Of a stretch of 64,000 nt of DNA, positions 8,023 through 17,296 are shown piece after piece; the stretch's first letter is position 1, and the number at the start of each line of letters is the position of its first letter. This stretch comes from CALZKI01 sp045124055 (GTDB lineage: Bacteria; Bacillota; Clostridia; Lachnospirales; Lachnospiraceae), in contig JBGVKZ010000020.1 in the NCBI GenBank assembly GCA_045124055.1, forward strand, positions 1 through 64,000, written 5' to 3'. The notes under the pieces were generated by a model that saw nothing but the letters and a program-made list of their open reading frames with translations, was not told where the DNA came from and did no database searches. Both the position numbers and the translations under genes were made by a program.

Positions 8023-8259
8023 ATGAAAAAAAGAGCAGTATCATTATTTTTAGTAGTTTCTATGAGTTTTACGATGTTGTACCCAAGTCTTTCCTTAAAT
8101 GACAATGTATTACAATGTGTGGAATATGAGGATGCAGAGGGAGAAGTCGTAATAATTGATGGACAGCAGGTTCCTTTGTCAGAATTGATAAAGGCTCCAA
8201 ATGAACAGAAAAAATTCAAACTGAAATTTCTAGAAATAATTTATGAGCTTTGCAAATAA
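8023..8259 (+). CDS. Small exported protein of unknown function
   Basis: The 78-residue protein starts with a clear signal-peptide-like segment (KKRAVSLFLVVSMSFTMLYPS, positively charged then hydrophobic). A short acidic part (YEDAEGEVVIIDGQQVPLSEL) and a basic tail follow. Start ATG 8023 is preceded by AGAGG. The stop lies just upstream of the murI start, so the two genes are probably cotranscribed. The family is not recognised. Confidence 0.55.
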   Translation: MKKRAVSLFLVVSMSFTMLYPSLSLNDNVLQCVEYEDAEGEVVIIDGQQVPLSELIKAPNEQKKFKLKFLEIIYELCK

Positions 8260-8275
8260 TGTGGAGAGAAAAAAG

Positions 8276-9109
8276 ATGGAAAGAGCGAATAAAAATGCAC
8301 CCATCGGCGTATTTGATTCAGGTGTGGGTGGTTTAACTGTTGCCAGAGAAATTATGCGTCAAATTCCAAATGAAAAAATTGTGTATTTTGGAGATACGGC
8401 ACGAGTGCCATATGGAAGTAAATCAAAAGAAACCATTACAAGATTTTCAAGACAGATTGTACGTTTTCTTGAGACTCAAAAAGTAAAGGCAATCGTTGTT
8501 GCCTGTAATACTGCCAGTGCCTATGCCTTAGATGAACTGGAAAAAGAAGTAGATATTCCAATTATCGGTGTGGTAAGGCCGGGAGCAAAAGTGGCTGCTA
8601 ATGCCACAAAAAATGGTAAAATTGGAGTTATTGGAACGGAAGGAACGATTTCCAGTGGGATTTATGCTTCTTACATAAAACAAATTAAAAGTGACGTAGA
8701 AGTGATTGGAAAAGCGTGTCCATTATTCGTACCTTTAGTAGAAGAAGGTTTGTGGGAAGACCCTGTAACCGACGAAATAGCAAAACGGTATTTGGCAGAA
8801 CTCAGCCATTTGGATAAGGATATTGACACCTTGATTTTGGGTTGTACTCATTATCCACTCATTCGCTCAACGCTTGGTCGAATTATGGGAGAAAAAGTTA
8901 CCTTGGTAAATCCGGCATACGAAACTGCCAGAGAATTAAAAGAACTTTTAATTGAAAAAGAATTGTTAAACGACAAAGAATTAGGACTTGGAGATAACCG
9001 ATATCAATTCTTTGTAAGTGATAAAGCAGATAAATTTCAGAATTTTGCCAATTCCATTATTAAATATGGAATTTTATCTGCTAAAGTAATAAACATTGAG
9101 GAATATTAG
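8276..9109 (+). CDS. murI: Glutamate racemase
   Basis: MurI interconverts L- and D-glutamate to supply D-glutamate for peptidoglycan. The 277-residue protein carries the N-terminal FDSGVGGLTV signature. It has the two catalytic cysteines of the two-base mechanism: Cys77 in VACNTASA and Cys190 in GCTHYPLI. Length is normal. ATG 8276 is chosen because GGAGAG lies at the right distance and the family begins a few residues before IGVFDSG; an in-frame ATG at 8243 would add an atypical leader. The DUF1934 gene starts directly after the stop. Confidence 0.95.
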   Translation: MERANKNAPIGVFDSGVGGLTVAREIMRQIPNEKIVYFGDTARVPYGSKSKETITRFSRQIVRFLETQKVKAIVVACNTASAYALDELEKEVDIPIIGVVRPGAKVAANATKNGKIGVIGTEGTISSGIYASYIKQIKSDVEVIGKACPLFVPLVEEGLWEDPVTDEIAKRYLAELSHLDKDIDTLILGCTHYPLIRSTLGRIMGEKVTLVNPAYETARELKELLIEKELLNDKELGLGDNRYQFFVSDKADKFQNFANSIIKYGILSAKVINIEEY

Positions 9110-9110
9110 A

Positions 9111-9560
9111 ATGACAAAAGATGTATTGTTATCCATTGTTGGTTTATATAGTGAAGACAATGATGAGGAACCTTCTTTAGAAAAGGATTCGCTGGAAACA
9201 CTTTCGCCAGCAGAATTTTATGTTAAAGATGGCATGTATTATATTTTTTACGAAGAACTTTTAGAAGGTGTTACAGGTATTACAAAATGCCGAATGAAAT
9301 GTAAAGAAAAGTATTTTGAACTGACCAGAAAAGGCGAGGTATCGGTGCAGCTTCTCTTTGAAGAAGGCAAAAAGACCCTCAACACCTATCAAATGCCTTA
9401 TGGAACATTAGTAGTTGGTTTAGATACCAGAGAAATTCGTATAGAAGAAAGTGAAGATGAAATTAAGATACAAATTCACTATGCGATGGAAATTGACTAT
9501 CAGCAGGTTTCGGATAATGAAATAAGTATTGTCATCAAATCTGTAAAAGCAAAGAATTAG
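9111..9560 (+). CDS. DUF1934 protein (YwiB-like)
   Basis: The 149-residue protein has the beta-rich pattern of DUF1934, a lipocalin-like family represented by Bacillus YwiB: strands such as KDGMYYIFYEE, VTGITKCRMKC and TLVVGLDTREIRIEE, followed by IQIHYAMEID. The biochemical role of the family is unknown. It lacks a signal peptide, so it is cytoplasmic. The start ATG 9111 lies one base after the murI stop, with GAGG about 9 bases upstream inside murI, indicating coupled translation. It ends the operon just before a strong terminator. Confidence 0.8.
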   Translation: MTKDVLLSIVGLYSEDNDEEPSLEKDSLETLSPAEFYVKDGMYYIFYEELLEGVTGITKCRMKCKEKYFELTRKGEVSVQLLFEEGKKTLNTYQMPYGTLVVGLDTREIRIEESEDEIKIQIHYAMEIDYQQVSDNEISIVIKSVKAKN

Positions 9561-9564
9561 ACAT

Positions 9565-9593
9565 AAAAAGCTACCGAATCCGGTAGCTTTTTG
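9565..9593. terminator. Bidirectional intrinsic terminator
   Basis: A perfect 12-bp stem (9565-9576 with 9581-9592, AAAAAGCTACCG) with loop AATC. It is flanked by A's and T's so it works for both convergent genes. Confidence 0.9.
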
Positions 9594-9603
9594 ATTGTTT
9601 GCC

Positions 9604-10083
9604 TTATTTTATTGGGGTAGCACCTGCTTTTTCCTGCATTTTAGCAACCCAATTTTTGAATTTTCCTTTTTTCTTTTTCGGTTCTTCCTGTTTGCTGTTG
9701 CCACGAATACCTTTTACATCTGTAATGTAGATACCACTCACACTTGCTTTTACTTCTTTTTTCACTGGAATGGAGTCAAAAATCTTCGCATCACATACCA
9801 AAGATAAAATCTGTGGGCCAACCTTGGCTTTAACGATTGGGAGCTTAGAACCTCTCATCATTTTCGGAGTTTGTTCAAGCACAGCCTGAGGAAGTCCGGC
9901 ATCTTTTAATTTCATCATTTTCTTATCAATAATCAGCATTGAAACAGTCTGTTTATACTGGGCAATCTGTTCTTCCTGTTCTGCCTGCTTTTTCTGCATC
10001 TTTTTACCAAAGAAGTATAGAGCAATTATGGCAGCTACAAGAATGACTGCAATTACAATTAGTACAATCTTCCATGTATCCAT
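9604..10083 (-). CDS. Single-pass membrane protein of unknown function
   Basis: The 159-residue protein has one N-terminal membrane segment (about residues 5-27, KIVLIVIAVILVAAIIALYF). A Lys/Gln/Glu-rich helix (28-45) follows, then a compact domain (LPIVKAKVGPQILSLVCDAKIFDSIPVKKEVKASVSGIYI), and a very basic tail (KKKKGKFKNW). The start is the ATG read from 10081-10083, preceded by GGAGG; an upstream in-frame start at 10110 would lack one. The topology suggests a cytoplasmic domain tethered to the membrane. I do not recognise the family. Confidence 0.75.
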   Translation of the reverse strand: MDTWKIVLIVIAVILVAAIIALYFFGKKMQKKQAEQEEQIAQYKQTVSMLIIDKKMMKLKDAGLPQAVLEQTPKMMRGSKLPIVKAKVGPQILSLVCDAKIFDSIPVKKEVKASVSGIYITDVKGIRGNSKQEEPKKKKGKFKNWVAKMQEKAGATPIK

Positions 10084-10247
10084 ATAAAAACCTCCAAAAT
10101 ATTTCCTCAATTTCGTAAAATTTATTTTAACATTGTTTCTTTATGAAAGCAAGGGAAAAACAAAGGAAGAAAACGCAACAATATTTGAAAAATGTGAGAA
10201 ACTACGATATACTAAAAGATAAGAGTTTTTAGAAAGGAGACAATATC

Positions 10248-11720
10248 GTGGACGTATTTTGGGAGAACGTTAAGGTAGTATTTAGTTTCATATGGGATAA
10301 TCTAATTTATATCAATATGATTTTTGCCATCATTATTGTCTTTTTTCAGAGAAAAGAACCGAAATCTTCATGGGCATGGCTTTTAATTCTTTATTTTATT
10401 CCCATCATTGGTTTTATTTTTTATCTTTTGGCAGGTACTGACGTGCACAAGAGGAAAATGTTTAAAAATAAAGAAGTAGAAGACCGAATCAGTGATGTTG
10501 TCAGACGCCAGGAATATCATGCATATTCGGGAAGTCTGGAAAAGCTGGACCCTCGCCTTAAGGGGTATTCTGATTTGGTACTTTATAACTTAGAAACGCA
10601 GGGTGCAATGCTAAGTAGTAATAATGATATCAAGATTTTTTCAGATGGAAAAGAAAAATTTGCGGCATTAAAAGAGGATATTAGAAATGCCAAAGAATTT
10701 GTGCATTTACAATACTACATTTTCAAAAAGGATGAAGTTTTTGAAGAAATTGTGGAAATTCTGAAGGAGAAGGTAAAACAGGGTGTAGAAGTCCGGGTGC
10801 TTTTTGATGCAATGGGTTGTAGAACAATTTTCAAAAAGTATTGGAAACAGTTAAATAAAGAGGGAATTGAGACAGCAGAGTTTTTCCCGGCACTTTTTGG
10901 AAAAATCAATCTGCGTGTCAATTATAGAAATCATAGAAAAATCGCGGTTATTGATAATAAAATCGGGTATGTAGGCGGATTTAATGTAGCTAGGGAGTAT
11001 ATAGGTGAGGATAAAAAGTTTGGCTATTGGAGAGATACCCATCTTAGAATTTGTGGTAGTGCGGTTTCAAATCTGCATATGCGTTTTATTTATGACTGGA
11101 ACTATGCGGCCAAGCAAAATTTGTTTGGCGATGTGAAATATATGTATGTAGAACCATATGAAAGTAAGGATAAATGCGAAGTCCAGATTATTTCAAGTGG
11201 ACCGGATTCGCAGCTTCAAAATGTGAAGAACAATTATTTGCGATTGATTTCCAAGGCAGAACACAGCATTTATATTCAGACGCCTTACTTTATTCCAGAT
11301 GAATCTATGTTGACGGCGTTAACCATTGCAATACACTCTGGCGTGGAGGTACACATTATGATTCCTTGCAAGCCGGACCATATGTTTGTATATGAGGCGA
11401 CCTGTTCCTACATAGGTGAATTGGTAAAAGAGGGGGCCCATTGCTATACTTATGACAATGGATTTTTGCATGCCAAGACGATGACAGTGGACGATAAGGT
11501 TTCTATTTGCGGCACAGCCAATATGGATATTCGAAGTTTTGCATTGAATTTTGAAGTTGCGGCAGTGGTTTATGATGAAAATAAGGCACGCGAAATGCGT
11601 CTTTTGTTTGAGGAAGATGTGAAAAAATCTACCAAGATTACGAAGGATATACACGAAAAGAGAAGCTTATGGTTCCGAATCCGCGAGAGAGTCTGCCGTA
11701 TGCTTTCGCCAATTTTGTAA
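10248..11720 (+). CDS. cls: Cardiolipin synthase (phospholipase D family)
   Basis: The enzyme condenses two phosphatidylglycerol molecules to cardiolipin at the membrane. The 490-residue protein has two N-terminal membrane segments (about 5-30 and 38-60). It also has two HKD motifs: HRKIAVIDNKIGYVGG (about residues 227-242) and HAKTMTVDDKVSICGTAN (about 407-424). Each contains the catalytic His and Lys and the downstream Asp. Length matches bacterial Cls. The start codon is GTG, with AAAGGAG correctly spaced. It is monocistronic; a pgsA-like gene supplying the precursor pathway is at 54213. Confidence 0.93.
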   Translation: MDVFWENVKVVFSFIWDNLIYINMIFAIIIVFFQRKEPKSSWAWLLILYFIPIIGFIFYLLAGTDVHKRKMFKNKEVEDRISDVVRRQEYHAYSGSLEKLDPRLKGYSDLVLYNLETQGAMLSSNNDIKIFSDGKEKFAALKEDIRNAKEFVHLQYYIFKKDEVFEEIVEILKEKVKQGVEVRVLFDAMGCRTIFKKYWKQLNKEGIETAEFFPALFGKINLRVNYRNHRKIAVIDNKIGYVGGFNVAREYIGEDKKFGYWRDTHLRICGSAVSNLHMRFIYDWNYAAKQNLFGDVKYMYVEPYESKDKCEVQIISSGPDSQLQNVKNNYLRLISKAEHSIYIQTPYFIPDESMLTALTIAIHSGVEVHIMIPCKPDHMFVYEATCSYIGELVKEGAHCYTYDNGFLHAKTMTVDDKVSICGTANMDIRSFALNFEVAAVVYDENKAREMRLLFEEDVKKSTKITKDIHEKRSLWFRIRERVCRMLSPIL

Positions 11721-11827
11721 CTGTGGTAAATTTATGAAAAATGATAAAGTTAAGCAAGAAATACTTTTATGATGGTGCGATTTGTGATATAACAAATATG
11801 TTGTGATATTTTTTAAGGAGAACTATT

Positions 11828-12946
11828 ATGAAAAAGAAATTTTTAGTAGCTGTTTTAACAGCAGCAATGCTTCTTTCTTTTACAGGTTGCGGCGAGAAGG
11901 AAGAAAGCAAGGAAACTGTCGATGATACATTTGTTTTAAGTGAAGCCAACTTAGACAAATATATTACTTTGAATGAAGATTACGATGTTTTCAATTTGGA
12001 AATTGAAAATATTGAAGTAACAGATGATGAAATTAATACACAGATTAACAATCTGATTTATGACTGTGCTCCTTCTAAAGAAAGCCTTCAAACATTGGTA
12101 ACAAGACCAATTGTAGAGGGAGATACGGTAAATATTGATTATGTAGGTACAAAGGACGGAGTTGCTTTTGAAGGTGGCACTTCTTCTGGTGGCACAGATT
12201 TGGAAATTGGTTCTAACAGCTATATTGATGGCTTTGAAGATGGGCTGATTGGAAAGAAACCAGGAGATGTAGTAACTCTTGATTTGACTTTCCCTGAAAA
12301 TTATACACAGGCGGATTTGGCAGGTCAGGCAGTACAGTTTGAAGTAACGATTCACTATATTTTACCTACCTATGCAGACATCACTGATGTTAATGTACCG
12401 GATTTGTACGATGGACTTAGTACAATGGATGAATTAAGAGCACAGGTTTCACAGGATATTTACGATAGCATTTATGCTCAATCAGTAGAATATGCAATTA
12501 TTGATGCGATTGCAACAAAATGCACTTATGCGGAAGAACTTCCACAGTCATTAATTGATACTTCTTATGAAAACATTATGACAAACCTTGAAACCTACGC
12601 AAATTACAATGGAATGGATTTGGAAACTTATATTTATCTTTCCTACTATCAGGATTTGGAAACATTCCAGAATGAAACAGCGTATGAACTTGCAAAATAT
12701 AATGCACAGTATTTATTGTTCTGCCAGGCTTATGCCAATGAAAAAGGTTTGAATATTACTGAGGACGAATTAAATGCTCAGTTGCAGGAATATGTAGATT
12801 ATTATGGTTTTGAATCTATTGAAGCTGGCTTTACAGAAGCAGATAAAGATTCTATCAAAAATTCTATGATGAATATGAAAGTTCTTGATTACCTTATTGA
12901 CAATGCAAATGTAACTATGGTTTCATCTAGTACAGAAGAAGAGTAA
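11828..12946 (+). CDS. FKBP-type peptidyl-prolyl isomerase lipoprotein, trigger-factor-like
   Basis: The 372-residue protein begins with a signal peptide and lipobox (SFTGC, Cys at residue 21), so it is anchored outside the cell. An FKBP domain follows (about 90-185: EGDTVNIDYVGTKDGVAFEGG, GFEDGLIGKKPGDVV, ending AVQFEVTIHYI). The C-terminal half is helical and resembles the trigger-factor C-terminal chaperone arms. Trigger factor itself is cytoplasmic and has a ribosome-binding N-terminus that is absent here. The likely role is folding of exported proteins, analogous to PrsA, by inference. A strong AAGGAG precedes the ATG. asnS follows 21 bp later. Confidence 0.85.
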   Translation: MKKKFLVAVLTAAMLLSFTGCGEKEESKETVDDTFVLSEANLDKYITLNEDYDVFNLEIENIEVTDDEINTQINNLIYDCAPSKESLQTLVTRPIVEGDTVNIDYVGTKDGVAFEGGTSSGGTDLEIGSNSYIDGFEDGLIGKKPGDVVTLDLTFPENYTQADLAGQAVQFEVTIHYILPTYADITDVNVPDLYDGLSTMDELRAQVSQDIYDSIYAQSVEYAIIDAIATKCTYAEELPQSLIDTSYENIMTNLETYANYNGMDLETYIYLSYYQDLETFQNETAYELAKYNAQYLLFCQAYANEKGLNITEDELNAQLQEYVDYYGFESIEAGFTEADKDSIKNSMMNMKVLDYLIDNANVTMVSSSTEEE

Positions 12947-12967
12947 TCAACCTGGGAGGAAGAAAAA

Positions 12968-14362
12968 ATGGATTTAACAGATATCCGCGACTTATATCGT
13001 GACAGAGAAAAATATATTGGTAAAGAAGTAACCGTAGGTGGTTGGGTAAGAAGTAACCGTGACTCTAAAGCTTTTGGCTTTATCGTAGTAAATGACGGAA
13101 CATATTTTGAAACCCTTCAGATTGTATATGATGCAGAAAAAATTGCAAACTTTGATGTTATCAGCAAATTGAACGTAGGTAGTGCGATTGTTGCAAAAGG
13201 TGTTATCGTAGAAACTCCTAACGCAAAACAGCCTTTTGAAATGCAGGCTATGGAAGTTATGGTAGAAGGTGTGGCTGGTGCAGATTATCCACTCCAGAAA
13301 AAGAGACACAGTTTTGAATATTTAAGAACTATTACACATTTAAGACCTAGAACAAATACTTTCCAGGCAGTTTTCCGTGTACGTTCTTTAATTGCATATG
13401 CGATTCATACTTTCTTTATGGAAAGAGGATTTGTTTATGTTCATACACCAATTATCACAAGTTCTGACTGTGAAGGTGCAGGAGAAATGTTCCAGGTAAC
13501 TACCTTGGATATGGAAAATCCTCCACGCAACGAAGACGGAAGTGTAGATTATAGTAAAGATTTCTTTGGCAAACAGACAAACTTAACAGTAAGTGGTCAG
13601 TTGAATCTTGAAACTTATGCTTTTGCTTTTAAAAACGTATATACTTTTGGACCAACTTTCCGTGCAGAAAACTCTAATACAACAAGACATGCAGCAGAAT
13701 TCTGGATGATTGAGCCGGAAATCGCTTTTGCAGATTTAAAAGATGATATGATTTTAGCAGAATCTATGTTAAAATTTGTAATTCGCTATGTACTCGATAA
13801 TGCACCGGAAGAAATGAAATTCTTCAACCAGTTTATCGATAATGGCTTAATCGAAAGATTGGAGCATGTATGTAATTCTGACTTTGGTCACGTAACATAC
13901 ACAGAAGCTATTAAATTATTGGAAAAACACAATGATGAATTTGATTATAAAGTATTCTGGGGTTGTGATTTACAGACAGAACACGAAAGATATTTAACAG
14001 AAAAGGAATTTAAACGTCCTGTTTTTGTTACAGATTATCCAAAGGAAATCAAAGCGTTCTATATGAAATTAAATGAAGATGGAAAAACAGTTGCGGCTAT
14101 GGACTGTCTTGTACCAGGAATTGGCGAAATTATCGGTGGCTCACAGAGAGAAGATAATTTGGAAGTTCTGGAAAAACGTATGGAAGAATTAGGACTTAAT
14201 AAAGAAGACTACGGTTTCTATCTTGACCTCAGAAAACATGGTTCTGTTCGTCACGCAGGCTTTGGACTTGGCTTTGAAAGATGCGTAATGTACTTAACTG
14301 GTATGGGCAATATCAGAGACGTATTACCATTCCCAAGAACAGTGAAAAACTGCGATTTATAG
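12968..14362 (+). CDS. asnS: Asparaginyl-tRNA synthetase
   Basis: AsnS charges tRNA-Asn. The 464-residue protein has the N-terminal OB-fold anticodon-binding domain (EVTVGGWVRSNRDSKAFGFI, about 20-40). The class II catalytic core carries motif 2 (FRAENSNTTRHAAEFWMIEPE, about 236-256) and motif 3 (GFGLGFERCVMYLTG, about 434-448). The Asn-specific NTTRH context and the HAEF-like region distinguish it from AspRS. Length is typical. GGGAGGA precedes the ATG. It follows the FKBP lipoprotein closely and is followed by the NlpC/P60 gene after 11 bp. Confidence 0.95.
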   Translation: MDLTDIRDLYRDREKYIGKEVTVGGWVRSNRDSKAFGFIVVNDGTYFETLQIVYDAEKIANFDVISKLNVGSAIVAKGVIVETPNAKQPFEMQAMEVMVEGVAGADYPLQKKRHSFEYLRTITHLRPRTNTFQAVFRVRSLIAYAIHTFFMERGFVYVHTPIITSSDCEGAGEMFQVTTLDMENPPRNEDGSVDYSKDFFGKQTNLTVSGQLNLETYAFAFKNVYTFGPTFRAENSNTTRHAAEFWMIEPEIAFADLKDDMILAESMLKFVIRYVLDNAPEEMKFFNQFIDNGLIERLEHVCNSDFGHVTYTEAIKLLEKHNDEFDYKVFWGCDLQTEHERYLTEKEFKRPVFVTDYPKEIKAFYMKLNEDGKTVAAMDCLVPGIGEIIGGSQREDNLEVLEKRMEELGLNKEDYGFYLDLRKHGSVRHAGFGLGFERCVMYLTGMGNIRDVLPFPRTVKNCDL

Positions 14363-14373
14363 GAAGGATTTTT

Positions 14374-15522
14374 ATGACACGCAGAAAACGAGTATTGTTG
14401 GGGCTTATTCTTTCTTTGACAATTATGACAGTAGTGGTAGAACCTGCGAGTGCTACCACTATTTCTGATATACAGACGCAAATTCAGCAAAATCAGAATG
14501 CACTGGATAACATCAATAGTCAAATTGGTGATATGGAAAGTGAACAGGAAATTTTAGAAGAAGAAATTGCCGATATCAACGCAGAAATGATTAACTTAAT
14601 GACAAGTATCGGTCTTTTGGAAGACAATATTGCCCAAAAGGAAGTGGATATTGCTGCTGCCCAGGTAGAATATGAGAACGCGGTAGCACTGGAAGAAAAG
14701 CAATACGCTGAAATGCTAGTTCGTATGCAGTTTATGTATGAACAAGGCAATTCCAGTCTGCTTTCTATGTTATTTGGTGCGGATAGTTTTTCAGATATGT
14801 TAAATAAGGCTGATTATATTGAACAGCTATATGTTTACGACAGAAACCAGTTGCAGACATATCAGGAAACCACGGTAATGGTAGCGGATATGAAAGCCAA
14901 CCTGGAAACAGAAAAAGCGTCCCTTCTTACCGACAAACTTTCTATGGAAGAACAGGAAGCGGAGCTGGATACGATATTGACTAGAAAACAGGCAGAAGTA
15001 GCCAATTATGAATCTATGCTTGCAGAGGCGGAGCGTCAGGCACAGGAATACAAGAATTTAATTAAAGCAGAACAAAAAGAATTGGCAAAATTACAGGCAG
15101 GAAATACCACAGCCAATAATGGCAGTTACACGGTAACAGCCTTTGATACTTCGATTATTGATAATTCCACAGGTAGTACCACAGGTAAAAATATTGCAAA
15201 ATATGGTTGCCAGTTTATTGGAAATCCATACGTTTATGGTGGTACAAGCCTGACTAATGGTGCAGATTGTTCCGGTTTTATCTACCGTATTTATGCAGAT
15301 TTTGGATATTCCCTTCCGAGAACCTCGAAGGCAATGAGAAGTTGTGGAACAGAAGTCAGCTATGAAAATGCCCAGCCAGGTGATATTATTTGCTATGATG
15401 GTCATGTGGGTCTTTATTGTGGTGGTGGTTATATTGTTCACGCAAGTACAGCGAAAACAGGTATCAAGATAAGTAAAGCTACTTATAGAACTATTTTAAG
15501 CGTAAGACGAGTGGTTGAATAG
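14374..15522 (+). CDS. Secreted coiled-coil NlpC/P60 peptidoglycan endopeptidase
   Basis: The 382-residue protein has a signal peptide (residues 1-28, ending in ASATT). A long coiled coil follows (about 30-250), rich in Gln, Glu and Asn, of the kind seen in FtsEX-activated hydrolases such as CwlO and PcsB. A short Thr/Gly/Asn-rich linker comes next, and then an NlpC/P60 domain (about 270-382). The catalytic cysteine is in GADCSGF and the histidine in DGHVGLYCGG. Such enzymes cleave peptide stems of the cell wall. ATG 14374 has AGGAAGG upstream; an earlier in-frame start at 14281 lies inside asnS. A perfect-stem terminator follows. Confidence 0.9.
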   Translation: MTRRKRVLLGLILSLTIMTVVVEPASATTISDIQTQIQQNQNALDNINSQIGDMESEQEILEEEIADINAEMINLMTSIGLLEDNIAQKEVDIAAAQVEYENAVALEEKQYAEMLVRMQFMYEQGNSSLLSMLFGADSFSDMLNKADYIEQLYVYDRNQLQTYQETTVMVADMKANLETEKASLLTDKLSMEEQEAELDTILTRKQAEVANYESMLAEAERQAQEYKNLIKAEQKELAKLQAGNTTANNGSYTVTAFDTSIIDNSTGSTTGKNIAKYGCQFIGNPYVYGGTSLTNGADCSGFIYRIYADFGYSLPRTSKAMRSCGTEVSYENAQPGDIICYDGHVGLYCGGGYIVHASTAKTGIKISKATYRTILSVRRVVE

Positions 15523-15525
15523 AAT

Positions 15526-15582
15526 AAAAATCCCTTAAGTAGAACAGGCATATGAACCAAATCTACTTAAGGGATTTTTTTA
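15526..15582. terminator. Bidirectional terminator with 18-bp perfect stem
   Basis: The arms 15526-15543 and 15562-15579 are exact complements (AAAAATCCCTTAAGTAGA) with an 18-nt loop. T runs occur in both directions. The minus-strand methyltransferase stop codon (15580-15582) touches the end of the structure. Confidence 0.9.
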
Positions 15583-17280
15583 TTTTAAATTCATAATCTT
15601 TTTAATGTTTGCCACAATGGCATTGCTATTCTTTGGTCTTAAGGCAGAGCCCTCTGCAATATGTTTAGTATCTACCACAGCATTCTGGAATAAAATTTCC
15701 AACTGGTCAAAATCTGCAGCCATATATTCCAGCTCAAAATGATATAATACCTCCGAAAGTGGTAAAATATTATTGATTCTTGGGTTAGTATCATAGGTTG
15801 CCTTGATGGCACGATACAATACAAATTTTGCTGGAATATTTTCCAGTATCCATTCCTGGTCAAACCAAATAAATTTCTTATCTTTTATAAATGCATTTCG
15901 CATAATCATATCGAGATATCCGATTTTTAAAACAGGACCATATTTCGCACAATTTTCATCCATAGAAAAATCTAAAGTATACATTAAATTGTCTTCTGGA
16001 GCAATTTCCTCGGAGGATTTTAAAATATCCTTATATAAGGTATCTAATAAAATATACGCATCGGTAATATTGTGCTCATCTAAGTGTTTAATAAATGCAT
16101 CTTCTAATAATTCATCCTGACAAAATGGAGAAACTAATTTGTTATCCACATAGTCACAAGGTAAAACATCAAGCCCGTGTGTAGCCATAGATTTCATATT
16201 TTCATAAGTCTGCTCTAAATGCGATGCATTCTGGGTATTCTGTGCTAAAAGTTTTTCGACAGTTTCATTTGACATAAAGCGAGTAATGATTCTTTGTTCA
16301 TTAAATCGGTCAGTACTCATACTGGCGAAGGTTACATGATTTTCGATATCTACATCGCTACATTCCACTAAGAAAGAGTTGGCAAAAAATTCAAATACGT
16401 TATTCGCAATAATGTCGTTATATAAAGCTTTTTCATTTGCAACAAGTGTAGAGTCATTAGGAACATAATAAGGACTTACACTTTGTATGCTAGAATGTGT
16501 TGGCAAACATTCTTCAGAATATACCACAGAAGGCAATTTATAATCAGGCATAGGATAGTAAAAATAAGTATTTTTAAAGCCACTGTCTTTGATGAGTGCA
16601 TCTAATGCCTGTTTAGAAAAAGTACGACATTTTTTCTGTGTCAAAGTGTACTGGTTAATGCCTGCGAATGAAACAGAGACATGGTCCTCCTGTGCCCCAC
16701 ACCAGTATTTTAGTCCATATTGGTTTTCAATAGCAATGAGTAGTTTACCATTGGGCTTTAACAAGCCTTTGATCTTCTTCAGAAAATCAAGATATGGATT
16801 TTCGGTATCGGTGTAGCTGCCCTGGTATTCCAAAACACCAATCAGAGTAATATAATCAAATTTTTGAGTAAATTTAATGTCATTTAAGTTACCGACAATG
16901 ATTTCAAGATTTTCTTTCTCGCGGCAACGAAGCAGAGCAGAAGTAGCTCTTTTCTTTGACAATTCAACGGCAGTCACAGATTTGCAACTATCACATAAAA
17001 GACCTGTGATAGCACCAAGGCCACAGCCTATTTCAAGAACAGTGCTTTCTTTGTCGAAGGGATACCAGTTTAATATGTTTCTTCTGATATGTGACAAATG
17101 GTAGTAAGTGGGCCAGTTAAAATTATTGTATATGGCATCCACATAATCTTCAGGTTCGTTTTTTGCAATGAGTTCTATGATTCTATCTTCTACATTGCCG
17201 TCGGTATATAAATCTTCATTTTCGTACCAAGTAAGGTTAAAAGTTGGCTTTGGATTGAGTGCTTCAATATATTTTTCCAT
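15580..17280 (-). CDS. SAM-dependent methyltransferase with large C-terminal domain
   Basis: The 566-residue protein has a class I methyltransferase core: motif I LEIGCGLGAI (residues 82-91), an acidic motif II (VELSKKRA), and a post-core DYITLIGVLEYQG (about 140). A second domain of about 300 residues follows (from about 265). It contains predicted helices and motifs such as FMSNETVEKLL and WFDQEW near residue 474, which I cannot assign. Related two-domain methyltransferases occur near surface-glycan genes, so modification of a glycan is possible but inferred. A GGAGG lies upstream of the ATG. The CapA-type gene is 16 bp upstream on the same strand, so they form a two-gene operon. Confidence 0.8.
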   Translation of the reverse strand: MEKYIEALNPKPTFNLTWYENEDLYTDGNVEDRIIELIAKNEPEDYVDAIYNNFNWPTYYHLSHIRRNILNWYPFDKESTVLEIGCGLGAITGLLCDSCKSVTAVELSKKRATSALLRCREKENLEIIVGNLNDIKFTQKFDYITLIGVLEYQGSYTDTENPYLDFLKKIKGLLKPNGKLLIAIENQYGLKYWCGAQEDHVSVSFAGINQYTLTQKKCRTFSKQALDALIKDSGFKNTYFYYPMPDYKLPSVVYSEECLPTHSSIQSVSPYYVPNDSTLVANEKALYNDIIANNVFEFFANSFLVECSDVDIENHVTFASMSTDRFNEQRIITRFMSNETVEKLLAQNTQNASHLEQTYENMKSMATHGLDVLPCDYVDNKLVSPFCQDELLEDAFIKHLDEHNITDAYILLDTLYKDILKSSEEIAPEDNLMYTLDFSMDENCAKYGPVLKIGYLDMIMRNAFIKDKKFIWFDQEWILENIPAKFVLYRAIKATYDTNPRINNILPLSEVLYHFELEYMAADFDQLEILFQNAVVDTKHIAEGSALRPKNSNAIVANIKKIMNLK

Positions 17281-17296
17281 AACAATATCCTCCCGT